DNA of 64,000 nt from NCBI RefSeq assembly GCF_030410045.1, contig NZ_JAUFRA010000004.1, forward strand, positions 1 to 64,000, written 5' to 3'. Below are positions 1 to 8,084 of this stretch, piece by piece. The position numbers and the translations under genes were made by a program. This DNA is from Marivivens donghaensis. Its GTDB lineage: Bacteria; Pseudomonadota; Alphaproteobacteria; Rhodobacterales; Rhodobacteraceae. The stretch's first letter is position 1. Each line of letters begins with the position of its first letter. The notes beneath the pieces are model-generated. The model searched no databases, was not told the origin of the DNA, and saw only the letters and a list, made by a program, of their open reading frames with translations.

Positions 1-182
1 GACCAAGATGTGCCGTATTGTGATGAACTACGGATTAGCCTATGTAATGAAATCAGAGTGTTAGCAGATTTGTTGTGCCTGTAACGGGAATAGAACACAA
101 AGTCTAACCGTGTGGGGGCACCACTTCTTTCCCAAATGTCCAACTATTCTGCGCCTGACACGTGGTCCACTGCCGCAATCCG
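1..182. other. Left-edge intergenic stretch, nothing recognised
   Basis: This stretch lies downstream of the stop codon of the minus-strand histidine kinase gene. I see no convincing coding region, hairpin terminator or repeat. Open frames that cross it are shadows of the kinase gene. Confidence 0.5.
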
Positions 183-1493
183 TCAGAATGTAAACGTCGC
201 TTCGCAGCCTTGGTCCGATCCAGATCGTGGCGAGGTGATGGAAAACTCTGCGGTGCTGCGTTCTGCGATGATGTGGACGATAGAGAGGCCGAGGCCGGTG
301 CCGTCGCCTGCGCCGCCGCCACGAATGAACCGTTGTGACAAGCGGGCAAGTTTTTCGGCATCGACGACAGGGCAATCGTTGGCGACGGTGAGGCGGTGAT
401 CTGCGTCGAGGGTGACGGAAATCTCGGTGCCTTCTGTCCGATAGCGCAGCGCGTTTTCGATCAGGTTCCGCACCACAATGCCCAGCGCATCAGGGTCGAG
501 GTCGGTCAAAACCGCAGTGTCGGGCAGGCTGACCTGAACGGCCAGTTCAGGCTCGGTCCGTTTGAAGTCATCCACGATCATGCCGATGACGAGGGCCGCA
601 TCCATCGACTCTTCAACGCGGAGCTTTGCTCCTTCTGCGCGGGCCATTTGCATCAGCTTTTCGGCGTAGCGGTTCAGGCGTTTAAGCGTGGTTTCAATCT
701 CTTTGGCCCGTGCGACGGCGACAGTGTCTTTGCTTTCCGCCTGCAGACGTTGCGCTTGTGCAATGGCGCCCGCGACAGGGGTGCGCAATTCGTGGGCGGC
801 ATTGGCGGCAAAGTCACGTTCAGCGGCAAAGCCTGCGTTGAGGCGCTCCATCATGCGGTTCGTGCCGTCGACCATCGGTTTCAATTCACGCGGTAGATCG
901 GCGATGTCGACGGGGGTGAGGTTTGCAGGGCCGCGCGTCTCAATCTCTTTGCGCAAGAGGCCAAGCGGGACGAGCCCGCGCCGAACGGCATAATATATAG
1001 CCACGAGCGTGAGCGGCACGACAATGAGGAGCGGCAGCAAAAACGCCGTAATCGCAGTGTGTAGGATTTCTTCGCGCGCATCCAAGGGACGGGCCACAGC
1101 AATCACAGCGCCGCGTCGTTCGGGGGCCACGTAGAACCGATAGCCGTCCCCATCCGAAAACCCTGTGCGGGTCGGAAAATCGATCGCCTTCGCACCCTCA
1201 GAGCGCAGGAGTAGGCCACTGCGGCCGCGGATAATCTGAAACTCCACGTCATCTGAATGATCCAGTCGCCCTAGATCGCGGGGGCGGTCGTCTTCGTGGT
1301 CGTCAAAATGTTCATACAAAACGATGGGCAGAATGCGGTCGGCTGCGGTGCGCAGGTCGCGGTCAAAGCCCTCGTTCACCTCGTGATACATTTGCTGGAC
1401 GGTCACGATGGCCGCGCCGATCCATAAAACGGTGACCATGAGGCTGACCCAGAGGCCGATCCGCGCGACAAGAGAAAGAGGACGTTTGATCAT
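183..1493 (-). CDS. Sensor histidine kinase, QseC/TctE-like
   Basis: This is an inner-membrane two-component sensor of 436 residues. A first membrane helix lies at about 10-33 and a periplasmic sensor of about 110 residues follows. A second helix lies at about 147-170, then a HAMP-like linker. The dimerisation/phosphoacceptor H-box AAHELRTPV carries His234. The ATPase domain has an N-box (NLIENALRY, 343-351) and a G2 box (GDGTGLGLSIV, 396-406). The usual DxGxG G1 box is degenerate (NDCPVV near 372-377). The start overlaps the stop of the upstream response regulator (TAATG), so the two are translationally coupled. The periplasmic part is rich in Asp/His (FDDHEDDRPRD), which could bind a cation, but the ligand is unknown. 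Confidence 0.9.
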   Translation of the reverse strand: MIKRPLSLVARIGLWVSLMVTVLWIGAAIVTVQQMYHEVNEGFDRDLRTAADRILPIVLYEHFDDHEDDRPRDLGRLDHSDDVEFQIIRGRSGLLLRSEGAKAIDFPTRTGFSDGDGYRFYVAPERRGAVIAVARPLDAREEILHTAITAFLLPLLIVVPLTLVAIYYAVRRGLVPLGLLRKEIETRGPANLTPVDIADLPRELKPMVDGTNRMMERLNAGFAAERDFAANAAHELRTPVAGAIAQAQRLQAESKDTVAVARAKEIETTLKRLNRYAEKLMQMARAEGAKLRVEESMDAALVIGMIVDDFKRTEPELAVQVSLPDTAVLTDLDPDALGIVVRNLIENALRYRTEGTEISVTLDADHRLTVANDCPVVDAEKLARLSQRFIRGGGAGDGTGLGLSIVHIIAERSTAEFSITSPRSGSDQGCEATFTF

Positions 1494-2152
1494 TATGGTT
1501 GCCCCAAACGGTAGCCAAGACCACGTTCGGTCAGGATCACCTCTTTGCCGATCTTTTTGCGCAGATGGCTGATGTGGACCTCAATAGTATTCGGCCCAAC
1601 GCTGGTGTCGAAATTCGATAGAACCTCTTCGATCTGGCCCTTGCCGACAACTTGGTTCGGACGCTGGAGGATCGCCTCAAAAATCGCCCATTCGCGGTTG
1701 GTGAGCGCAACTTTGACGCCCGATTTTAGAACTGTCCGCCCCGCGATATCGATGTCCAGATCGCCATGGGTGATGAGTGGGTTCGGGTTGCCTGCATAGC
1801 GGCGCGACACAGATCCGATGCGGGCCGAGAGTTCGCTGAGGTCAAAGGGTTTGACCAGATAATCATCCGCACCAGACTGTAGCCCCGCGATGCGGTCAGA
1901 GACCTGATCCAAGGCGGTGATAATAATGACGGGCGTTGCATCGCCACGGGACCGCAGGGATTTCAGGAATGGAATGCCGCGCCCATCTGGCAGCAGCAAA
2001 TCCAACAGGATCAGGTCGAACGGGAAGGCCATAACCGCCGACTGCGCCTCGTCCAAGGTCGTCACGCGATCCACGCTATGCCCATCGGCCATGATTTGAT
2101 CGGCCACCGCCGGGCCGAGCACCAAATCATCCTCCACCAGCAAAACGCGCAT
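1493..2152 (-). CDS. OmpR/PhoB-family response regulator, QseB/TctD-like
   Basis: This 219-residue two-domain response regulator has a receiver domain at 1-115. The acidic pair is E8/D9, the phosphoacceptor Asp51 sits in LILLDLLLPDG, and T79 and K101 complete the switch residues. A winged-helix DNA-binding domain lies at about 125-217. It forms an operon with the histidine kinase and is transcribed divergently from the DUF2271/PepSY/ApbE operon. Tandem hexamers spaced like OmpR-family half-sites lie in the shared promoter region. Autoregulation and control of the neighbouring operon are inferred. Confidence 0.92.
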   Translation of the reverse strand: MRVLLVEDDLVLGPAVADQIMADGHSVDRVTTLDEAQSAVMAFPFDLILLDLLLPDGRGIPFLKSLRSRGDATPVIIITALDQVSDRIAGLQSGADDYLVKPFDLSELSARIGSVSRRYAGNPNPLITHGDLDIDIAGRTVLKSGVKVALTNREWAIFEAILQRPNQVVGKGQIEEVLSNFDTSVGPNTIEVHISHLRKKIGKEVILTERGLGYRLGQP

Positions 2153-2196
2153 GTCGCACTCCGTTCATTGTCTAGGGATTACACTCTCTTGTGAAC

Positions 2197-2245
2197 CTGA
2201 AGACAAGCTGAAGACGGTTTTCAGAAACCTTCAGTTTGGCTTCAG
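2197..2245. promoter_or_regulatory. Candidate response-regulator binding sites in divergent promoter
   Basis: CTGAAG-N5-CTGAAG lies at 2197-2213 and its inverted copy CTTCAG-N5-CTTCAG at 2229-2245. The 11-bp repeat period within each pair is the spacing used by tandem OmpR/PhoB-family dimers. The sites lie between the divergent regulator gene (start 2152) and the DUF2271 gene (start 2307). Binding by the adjacent regulator is inference. Confidence 0.6.
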
Positions 2246-2306
2246 GTTTGGTGGCGATAAGGCAATCGATAACTGGGCAAAGCGCCCACTCTGACGGAGA
2301 ATACAG

Positions 2307-2777
2307 ATGAAATTTTTGACCCCCGCTCTTGTCGCGACAACCGCCCTTGTTGCCCCGTCATTTGCCTCTGCAGCGCAGGTGACATTGACCACACATATGC
2401 GCAACTACGGCGGCGAAGATGCCTACCTCGGCTATTACCTCACCGATGCGAGCGGCCAATATGTGCGTCACCTCTGGATAGCCTCGGGCAAGTCGCGGTG
2501 GTGGGATCACCTGAGCGGTTGGTATGCAGGCACAGGTGGATCGAGCCGCGAAATCGCTGGTCTGTCGGGCGCAAGCCTCGGATCTGGTCGGACGCGCGAG
2601 ATTACGGTCGATGTCGAAGACGCATTGATCAACGCAGGCTATCAAATCCGCGTCGATGTGGCCGTTGAGCATATGCCCAACAGCCCCGCTGAAATCATTG
2701 TGCCTCTGGATGACGCGAACAAAGGTCAAACCGTTGCAGGTCGCGGATACATCGCCACCTTCACCTTTGATATGTGA
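2307..2777 (+). CDS. DUF2271 domain periplasmic protein
   Basis: This 156-residue protein has a Sec signal peptide (about 1-22, cleavage near SFASA/AQ) and one DUF2271 domain. The biochemical role of the family is not established; DUF2271 genes recur beside PepSY membrane reductases and ApbE flavin transferases, as here. Residues 84-90 read AGLSGAS. This resembles the ApbE flavinylation motif D-x-x-[ST]-G-A-[ST] except that the Asp is Ala, so Ser90 is a candidate FMN acceptor. It is the first gene of a three-gene operon, 9 bp before the PepSY gene. It is probably a periplasmic electron carrier or a partner of the membrane reductase (inference). Confidence 0.8.
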   Translation: MKFLTPALVATTALVAPSFASAAQVTLTTHMRNYGGEDAYLGYYLTDASGQYVRHLWIASGKSRWWDHLSGWYAGTGGSSREIAGLSGASLGSGRTREITVDVEDALINAGYQIRVDVAVEHMPNSPAEIIVPLDDANKGQTVAGRGYIATFTFDM

Positions 2778-2786
2778 GGTCACCGC

Positions 2787-4982
2787 ATGTTCCGCGCTTT
2801 CCACCGTTGGGCAGGTGTCTCTGCCTCTCTCTTGCTGGTGATTGTGGCCCTGACGGGCGCGATCCTGTCGATCTTTCCTGTGTTCTCCGCTGACCGCACA
2901 GTGGCGCGGTTGAATGCAGGGGATTTGGTCGTCGCCGTTCAGCAAGCCATTCCAGGTGCGGAACAAATTGTCGTTGATGACAACGGTGTCATGTCCGCCG
3001 TGTCGTTCGGGGCGAACGGGTTAGAGCAAACCCTCATCGACCCTGCGACCGGCGCGGCAATGGGCGCAGTGCAGAGTAGCCAATTAGAGCTTTGGTTCGA
3101 AAACCTGCACCGCGCGCTGTTTCTCTCGGACATAGGCCATGTGGTTGTCCTGATCGTCACCCTTGCCATGGTGATCCTGTCGATCTCTGGTTACTTCCTC
3201 GCGGCCCGTCGCATGGGCGGCTGGCGCAAACTCTTTGCCCGTGATCGTGGCGAAGGGGCGGGCGGTCTGCACCTGAAAATCGCACGGATCGCGGGGATCG
3301 GTTTGCTGATCTCGTCGATCTCTGGCGTGTGGATGGGGGCCTCGACGCTCGGCCTGATCCCTGAAACCTCGCCCTATCCTGAGTGGCCCTCTGCGATCAG
3401 CACAGAGGCCGCGCTGCCCGCCGATCAACTGGCAGCCCTCACCGCGATAGACGGCGATACCATCCGCCAAATCACCATCCCCCGCGCAGGTATTCCAGGC
3501 CAAGCCTATATGATCGAGACAGACGCGGGGGCGGGCTATGTCGATCCCGCAACGGGCGAGATGCTAACATGGGATCAACGCTCGCTCTGGTCCAAAGTTA
3601 TGGACGTCATGCACCTGCTGCACACAGGGCAGGGCGCGTCGATCCTCGGGTTGGTGCTGGGCCTCATGTCCTTGGCGGTTCCTGTTCTGACGGGTTCTGG
3701 CCTCTTGGTCTGGATCGCAGGGCGGAGCCGTGGTCCAAAGCTGCACAACACGGACGCAGCTCATGCCGATGTGGTTCTTTTGATCGGCTCTGAGACTGGC
3801 ACAACTGGGCGGTTTGCACGTGCGGCGGCGCTCTGGCTGCAAGGGCAGGGGCAAACGACGCATATCGCCGATATGAACGACTTCGCGCCCGAGACATACG
3901 CAGCGGCCAAATCGATCATCCTTTGTGCTGCGACCTATGGCGAAGGGGACGCGCCCCATTCCGCATCCGATTTTTGCGAGGCTATCGCAACGGCACGCCC
4001 ATTGTTGACCCCGATTTCCATCGTTGGTTTCGGGGACTCGTCTTACCCAGAGTTCTGCGGCTATGCCCGCAAAGTTGCCCAAACGCTGCGCGAGCGTGGC
4101 TGGTCTGTGCCGTCGGACATTCACACCGTTGACCGTCAATCGGTTCAGGATTTCGCAGCTTGGGGCCGTGATTATGCGGCGGCATTCGGTCTGCCCGAAC
4201 CCGACCTTGCCACTATGGTTGATCCGCAGCCGACGACCGATCTGACGCTGATCTCTAAACGCACCTACGGCGAAGAGGACCAAGCCCCGATGGCCGTCCT
4301 GCGCTTTGCCCTGCCGAAACGGTCTGTCCTTGATCGTCTAATGCGACGTGGTTTTGCGGGGTTCGAGGCGGGGGATCTGTTGAACATCCTGCCTCATGGC
4401 GACCCAAGCCCACGGTCCTATTCGCTGGCCTCTGCCTCCAAGGACGGCTTTGTCGAAATCTGTGTCCGCAAGGCGCCGGGTGGTCTGTGCTCTGGGCAAC
4501 TCTATGCGCTAGAGGTGTGTGAGACGGTCAATGCTTATGTCTCGACCAACGCGGCCTTCCACGCGCCAAAAGGGGACGCGCCCTTGGTGCTGATCGGTGC
4601 GGGTGCTGGTGTCGGGGCTTTGGCGGGCTTTATTCGGGCGAACGCGTCCCACCGTCCTGTTCATATGTATTTCGGTGTCCGCAGCCGCCGTGGTGGCTAT
4701 GCCTATGACGACGATTTTGCGGCATGGGAATCGGACGGGCGGCTGTCCTCTCTGACCTTGGCGCTGTCGCGTGGTGCCCAACCCCGCTACGTGCAGAACG
4801 CGGTCGCGGATGACGCTGTGCGCATTGCTGACCTGATCAATACCGGTGCGCAGATTTTGATCTGTGGTGGACGGGATATGGGTGACGGCGTCAAAGTGGC
4901 GCTCGACGATATCCTCACCCCTCTGGGCCTCAGTGTTGATGCGCTCAAGGCCGAAGGACGGTATGCTGCTGATGTGTTCTGA
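2787..4982 (+). CDS. PepSY-domain membrane flavoreductase (flavodoxin plus FAD/NADPH domains)
   Basis: The 731-residue fusion begins with a PepSY-TM unit. Helices lie at about 10-30, 118-138, 167-187 and 282-312, with two periplasmic PepSY segments containing DPATG motifs. A flavodoxin-like FMN domain follows (GSETGTTGRFARAAALWL, about 336-353), then a sulfite-reductase/P450-reductase-type FAD domain (RSYSLASAS) and a NAD(P)H-binding module (APLVLIGAGAGVGAL and ICGGRDMGDGV near the C-terminus). It should move electrons from cytoplasmic NADPH through FAD and FMN to a membrane or periplasmic acceptor. The operon with DUF2271 and ApbE points to extracytosolic flavin-linked transfer. The true acceptor (ferric iron, quinone or a periplasmic flavoprotein) cannot be read from sequence. 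Its 3' end overlaps apbE. Confidence 0.88.
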   Translation: MFRAFHRWAGVSASLLLVIVALTGAILSIFPVFSADRTVARLNAGDLVVAVQQAIPGAEQIVVDDNGVMSAVSFGANGLEQTLIDPATGAAMGAVQSSQLELWFENLHRALFLSDIGHVVVLIVTLAMVILSISGYFLAARRMGGWRKLFARDRGEGAGGLHLKIARIAGIGLLISSISGVWMGASTLGLIPETSPYPEWPSAISTEAALPADQLAALTAIDGDTIRQITIPRAGIPGQAYMIETDAGAGYVDPATGEMLTWDQRSLWSKVMDVMHLLHTGQGASILGLVLGLMSLAVPVLTGSGLLVWIAGRSRGPKLHNTDAAHADVVLLIGSETGTTGRFARAAALWLQGQGQTTHIADMNDFAPETYAAAKSIILCAATYGEGDAPHSASDFCEAIATARPLLTPISIVGFGDSSYPEFCGYARKVAQTLRERGWSVPSDIHTVDRQSVQDFAAWGRDYAAAFGLPEPDLATMVDPQPTTDLTLISKRTYGEEDQAPMAVLRFALPKRSVLDRLMRRGFAGFEAGDLLNILPHGDPSPRSYSLASASKDGFVEICVRKAPGGLCSGQLYALEVCETVNAYVSTNAAFHAPKGDAPLVLIGAGAGVGALAGFIRANASHRPVHMYFGVRSRRGGYAYDDDFAAWESDGRLSSLTLALSRGAQPRYVQNAVADDAVRIADLINTGAQILICGGRDMGDGVKVALDDILTPLGLSVDALKAEGRYAADVF

Positions 4983-5871
4983 GCGCTGTCACAACCTCTC
5001 GGGTGAAACGATGGGCACGGCCCGCTGGCATGCGCAATTCTGGCTGCCCGAGGGCGCGGACCCATCCCCTTATCAATCAGCGTTCCAAAAGGCGGTGGAC
5101 ACCGTGGATGCCCAGATGTCCCTCTGGAAACCGCAAAGCGACCTTTGCCGTCTGAACGCCGCAGCTGTTGGGGAATGGGTGACTGTGCCCGCTGCGCTCT
5201 TTACGGTTCTGGATCAGGCGCTGACCATCGGGCGGCTGTCGGGCGGGGCCTTTGATATTGCCGTTGGTCGCGCGGTCCAGGCGTGGGGGTTCGGCCCTAA
5301 ACCTACCGATGCGGACCACTTGACCCAGATGATCGGCGACACATCGCATATCACGGCCCATGACGCAGTTGAACTGGATGCAGAGGGCCTTCGGGTGCGC
5401 AAAAACCATCCCGTGCAATTGGACCTTAACGGCATTGCCAAAGGATACGGCACCGACTGCCTCATCGACACGGCCCGCCGTTTGGGCGTGACATCCATCT
5501 GCGCGGGGATCGACGGCGACCTGCGCGCCATCGGCACCAAACCTGACGGTGGGTTCTGGCCCATCGCGGTTGAAGCCCCCGACTACGACCGCCGCGCAAT
5601 CCATTCCGTTGTCGAAGTAACCGACGTCGCCGTTGCCACCTCTGGCGACTATCGGCACTGGATTACGGTCGGGGACAAACGGCTGTCGCACACTATCAAC
5701 CCTCGTCAGGGCATCCCCCTGACCGATGGTCCTGCCTCTGTCACCGTTTTGGATGAAACCTGCATGGCTGCAGATGCTTGGGCGACGGCGTTAATGGTGA
5801 TGGGCAAGGAGGCGGGAACGCACTTTGCACGGGCGAACGGCATTAAGGCGATGTACCTCGAACGCACCTGA
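4963..5871 (+). CDS. apbE: FAD:protein FMN transferase (ApbE family)
   Basis: About 302 residues that covalently attach FMN from FAD to Thr/Ser in target proteins. Family motifs are present: SGETMGT at the start of the domain, LDLNGIAKGYG, GIDGDLRAIG, SHTINPRQGIPL and the metal-site segment AADAWATALMVMG. I chose the ATG at 4963 (AAGGA 4 bases upstream); 4972 is possible, while 5011 would cut into the MGT motif. The gene overlaps the PepSY reductase gene by 20 bp. No signal peptide or lipobox is visible with any of these starts, which is odd because most ApbE proteins act in the periplasm. Confidence 0.9.
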   Translation: MLLMCSERCHNLSGETMGTARWHAQFWLPEGADPSPYQSAFQKAVDTVDAQMSLWKPQSDLCRLNAAAVGEWVTVPAALFTVLDQALTIGRLSGGAFDIAVGRAVQAWGFGPKPTDADHLTQMIGDTSHITAHDAVELDAEGLRVRKNHPVQLDLNGIAKGYGTDCLIDTARRLGVTSICAGIDGDLRAIGTKPDGGFWPIAVEAPDYDRRAIHSVVEVTDVAVATSGDYRHWITVGDKRLSHTINPRQGIPLTDGPASVTVLDETCMAADAWATALMVMGKEAGTHFARANGIKAMYLERT

Positions 5872-5879
5872 GTCGGGTC

Positions 5880-5899
5880 GAACCCCCGAGGTCGGGTTC
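5880..5899 (+). terminator. Weak hairpin after apbE
   Basis: GAACCC (5880-5885) pairs with GGGTTC (5894-5899) 8 bases beyond the apbE stop. It is followed by a CT-rich run rather than a clean U tract. It may end the DUF2271-PepSY-ApbE transcript; support is weak. Confidence 0.3.
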
Positions 5900-5988
5900 T
5901 CCCTCTAGTTTCTTGCACGAACGTGTAGGTTGATACCGCATTTGCGTGCAGCGCTACCCCATGCGCACGCATGGAGTGATCACGTTAA

Positions 5989-6124
5989 GGGTGTATATCA
6001 AAAGTGTTCCTACCTCTTAACTAATCCTGCTCATGTTCGCATTTTACGTAATCCCCCTCGCGTTTGTTTCTGTTTTCCTTCCTAGTGACGCGAACATGAG
6101 CAGTGGTTTAGAGGTGCTACACCC
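5989..6124. repeat. Nested inverted repeat in the 382-bp gap before ade
   Basis: Three nested pairs of arms face each other: GGGTGTA (5989-5995) with TACACCC (6118-6124), ACCTCT (6012-6017) with AGAGGT (6110-6115), and a perfect 12-mer GCTCATGTTCGC (6029-6040) with GCGAACATGAGC (6090-6101). The central 49 bases are pyrimidine-rich. It does not match the purine-riboswitch core as far as I can tell. It lies 130 bp upstream of adenine deaminase and could be a structured leader, a protein-binding site or a relic of a small element. The rest of the 5872-6253 gap shows no gene. Confidence 0.6.
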
Positions 6125-6253
6125 ATACACGATCAGCGCAGATACTGGCGTCGCGCAGGATCCCGATTTCCCCTCCGTTGCGTTCGAATTCTGATCGGCG
6201 CTTGTCCCTTTGGTGTCTCTGCGGTCTACTGACCAAAAGACCGGAGCGTAGAC

Positions 6254-7948
6254 ATGGCCGACCTAGAAACCCGTATTGCCCAAGGGCGTGGTGATGCACC
6301 CGCCGATATCGTCCTGCGTGGGGGCGAGGTTTTGTGCGTCGTCACAGGGGCACGGATTTCTGGGGATGTCGCGATTTGCGGCGATATCATCGTTGGGATC
6401 GGTGCGGATTACGAGGGCAAAGAGGTCATCGACGTGTCTGGCCTCACCTTGGTGCCGGGGTTCATTGATACACACCTCCATATCGAAAGCAGCCTTGTCA
6501 CGCCGTTCGAATTCGACCGCTGTGTTGCGCCGCGCGGGGTGACGACCGCGATCTGTGATCCCCATGAGATCGCCAATGTCATCGGGCTAGAGGGCATCCG
6601 TTATTTTCAGGCGGCGTCAGAGCGCACTGTCATGGATATCAAAGTCCAACTGTCGTCCTGCGTGCCGTCCTCGCATATGGAAACGGCAGGGGCGCGGCTC
6701 TTGGCCGAGGATATTGCGCAAGTGATGGGGCATCCGTCGAACATTGGGCTGGCGGAGTTCATGAATTACCCCGGCGTGATTTACCGTGACCCTGACTGCA
6801 TGGACAAAATCCGCCTGTTCGAGGGTGGCCATATCGACGGCCATTGCCCGCAACTGTCGGGCAAGGACCTCAACGCTTATGTTGCCGCAGGCATCCGCAC
6901 CGAACACGAGGCCACCACCGCCGAAGAGGCGATTGAGAAGCTGCAAAAAGGCATGCGCGTGCTGATCCGCGAAGGGTCGGTGTCTAAGGATATGATCGCG
7001 CTGCAACCCGTTCTGACCGATATCACTTCGGCTTATATGTGCCTCTGCACGGATGATCGAAACCCTCTGGATATCGATGAATACGGGCATCTCGATTACA
7101 TGATCCGTAGTCTGATCGCACGGGGTAGCCCGATCACGGCTGTTTACCGCGCGGCGTCTTTGTCTGCGGCTGAGGCCTTTGGCCTCAAGGACCGTGGTCA
7201 GATCGCGCCGGGGAAACGGGCGGATATCGTTGCGATTGGCGATCTCTCAGCTTGCGATGCGCAATTGGTGCTTTGTGGTGGCAAGGTCGTGAACGACGCT
7301 GCCTTTGCTGCACGGGATATCATCCCGCCCGTAGGCCGCAATTCGGTCAAGGCCCCGACCGTCACGCCCGATCATTTCCGTCACGGTGGCAACAACCCCG
7401 AGACGCCCGTCATTGGTATCCTTGAGGGAAAGATCATCACCGAATTCCTGCACGAGGACATTCCCAGCACCGATGGCGATAAACGCCCTGACATCACCCG
7501 CGATCTGATCCGCATCGCGGTGATCGAACGGCACGGGGTCAACGGCAATTCTGCGACTGGCTTTGTCAAAGGGTTCGGGCTGAAGTCCGGAGCAATCGCA
7601 TCGACCGTTTGTCACGACCACCACAACATCGCGGTCGTTGGCGCGGATTACGACGATATGGCGCTTGCCGCGAACCGCTTGGGCCAGATCGAAGGTGGTT
7701 TCGTGGTGGTTCAGGATGGCAAAATCCTCGCCGAGCTTGCGCTACCTGTTGCGGGTCTCATGAGCCTTCTGTCTTTCGAAGAGGTCCGCGATCAGCTGAT
7801 CCCTCTGCGGGCCGCTGCGCATTCACTGGGCGTCACGCTCGAAGAGCCGTTCTTGCAGCTGGCCTTCCTCGCTCTGCCTGTGATCCCCGCATTGAAAATC
7901 ACCGACCGCGGTATGGTCGATGTTCATAAGTTCGAACTGATTTCCTAA
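6254..7948 (+). CDS. ade: Adenine deaminase
   Basis: This 564-residue enzyme hydrolyses adenine to hypoxanthine and ammonia in purine salvage. It belongs to the amidohydrolase-superfamily Ade type and is of normal length. The first metal motif is seen in PGFIDTHLHIESSLV. CDPHEIANV, the GHIDGHCPQLSG segment and CTDDRNPLDI are also characteristic, as is the C-terminal Ade domain with VCHDHHN. It is monocistronic, downstream of a large inverted repeat and before the urease operon. Both ade and urease release ammonia, so the neighbourhood suits nitrogen scavenging. Confidence 0.94.
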   Translation: MADLETRIAQGRGDAPADIVLRGGEVLCVVTGARISGDVAICGDIIVGIGADYEGKEVIDVSGLTLVPGFIDTHLHIESSLVTPFEFDRCVAPRGVTTAICDPHEIANVIGLEGIRYFQAASERTVMDIKVQLSSCVPSSHMETAGARLLAEDIAQVMGHPSNIGLAEFMNYPGVIYRDPDCMDKIRLFEGGHIDGHCPQLSGKDLNAYVAAGIRTEHEATTAEEAIEKLQKGMRVLIREGSVSKDMIALQPVLTDITSAYMCLCTDDRNPLDIDEYGHLDYMIRSLIARGSPITAVYRAASLSAAEAFGLKDRGQIAPGKRADIVAIGDLSACDAQLVLCGGKVVNDAAFAARDIIPPVGRNSVKAPTVTPDHFRHGGNNPETPVIGILEGKIITEFLHEDIPSTDGDKRPDITRDLIRIAVIERHGVNGNSATGFVKGFGLKSGAIASTVCHDHHNIAVVGADYDDMALAANRLGQIEGGFVVVQDGKILAELALPVAGLMSLLSFEEVRDQLIPLRAAAHSLGVTLEEPFLQLAFLALPVIPALKITDRGMVDVHKFELIS

Positions 7949-8084
7949 CTGCCTATTTTTTCACCGAAACGCCCCGAAACGGGCAATTCGTGGACTGTAT
8001 GCCCATGGATTAAGCGCCCCGCACGGCGTCGTCTTTTCCCTGTCGCGGGCCTCTGTCTAGCTACCCGAGCAAGTGGGGAACGGG

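Noticed and set aside
5989..6124. Purine riboswitch for ade
   Set aside because: I could not find the conserved three-way-junction core; only the nested arms are certain.
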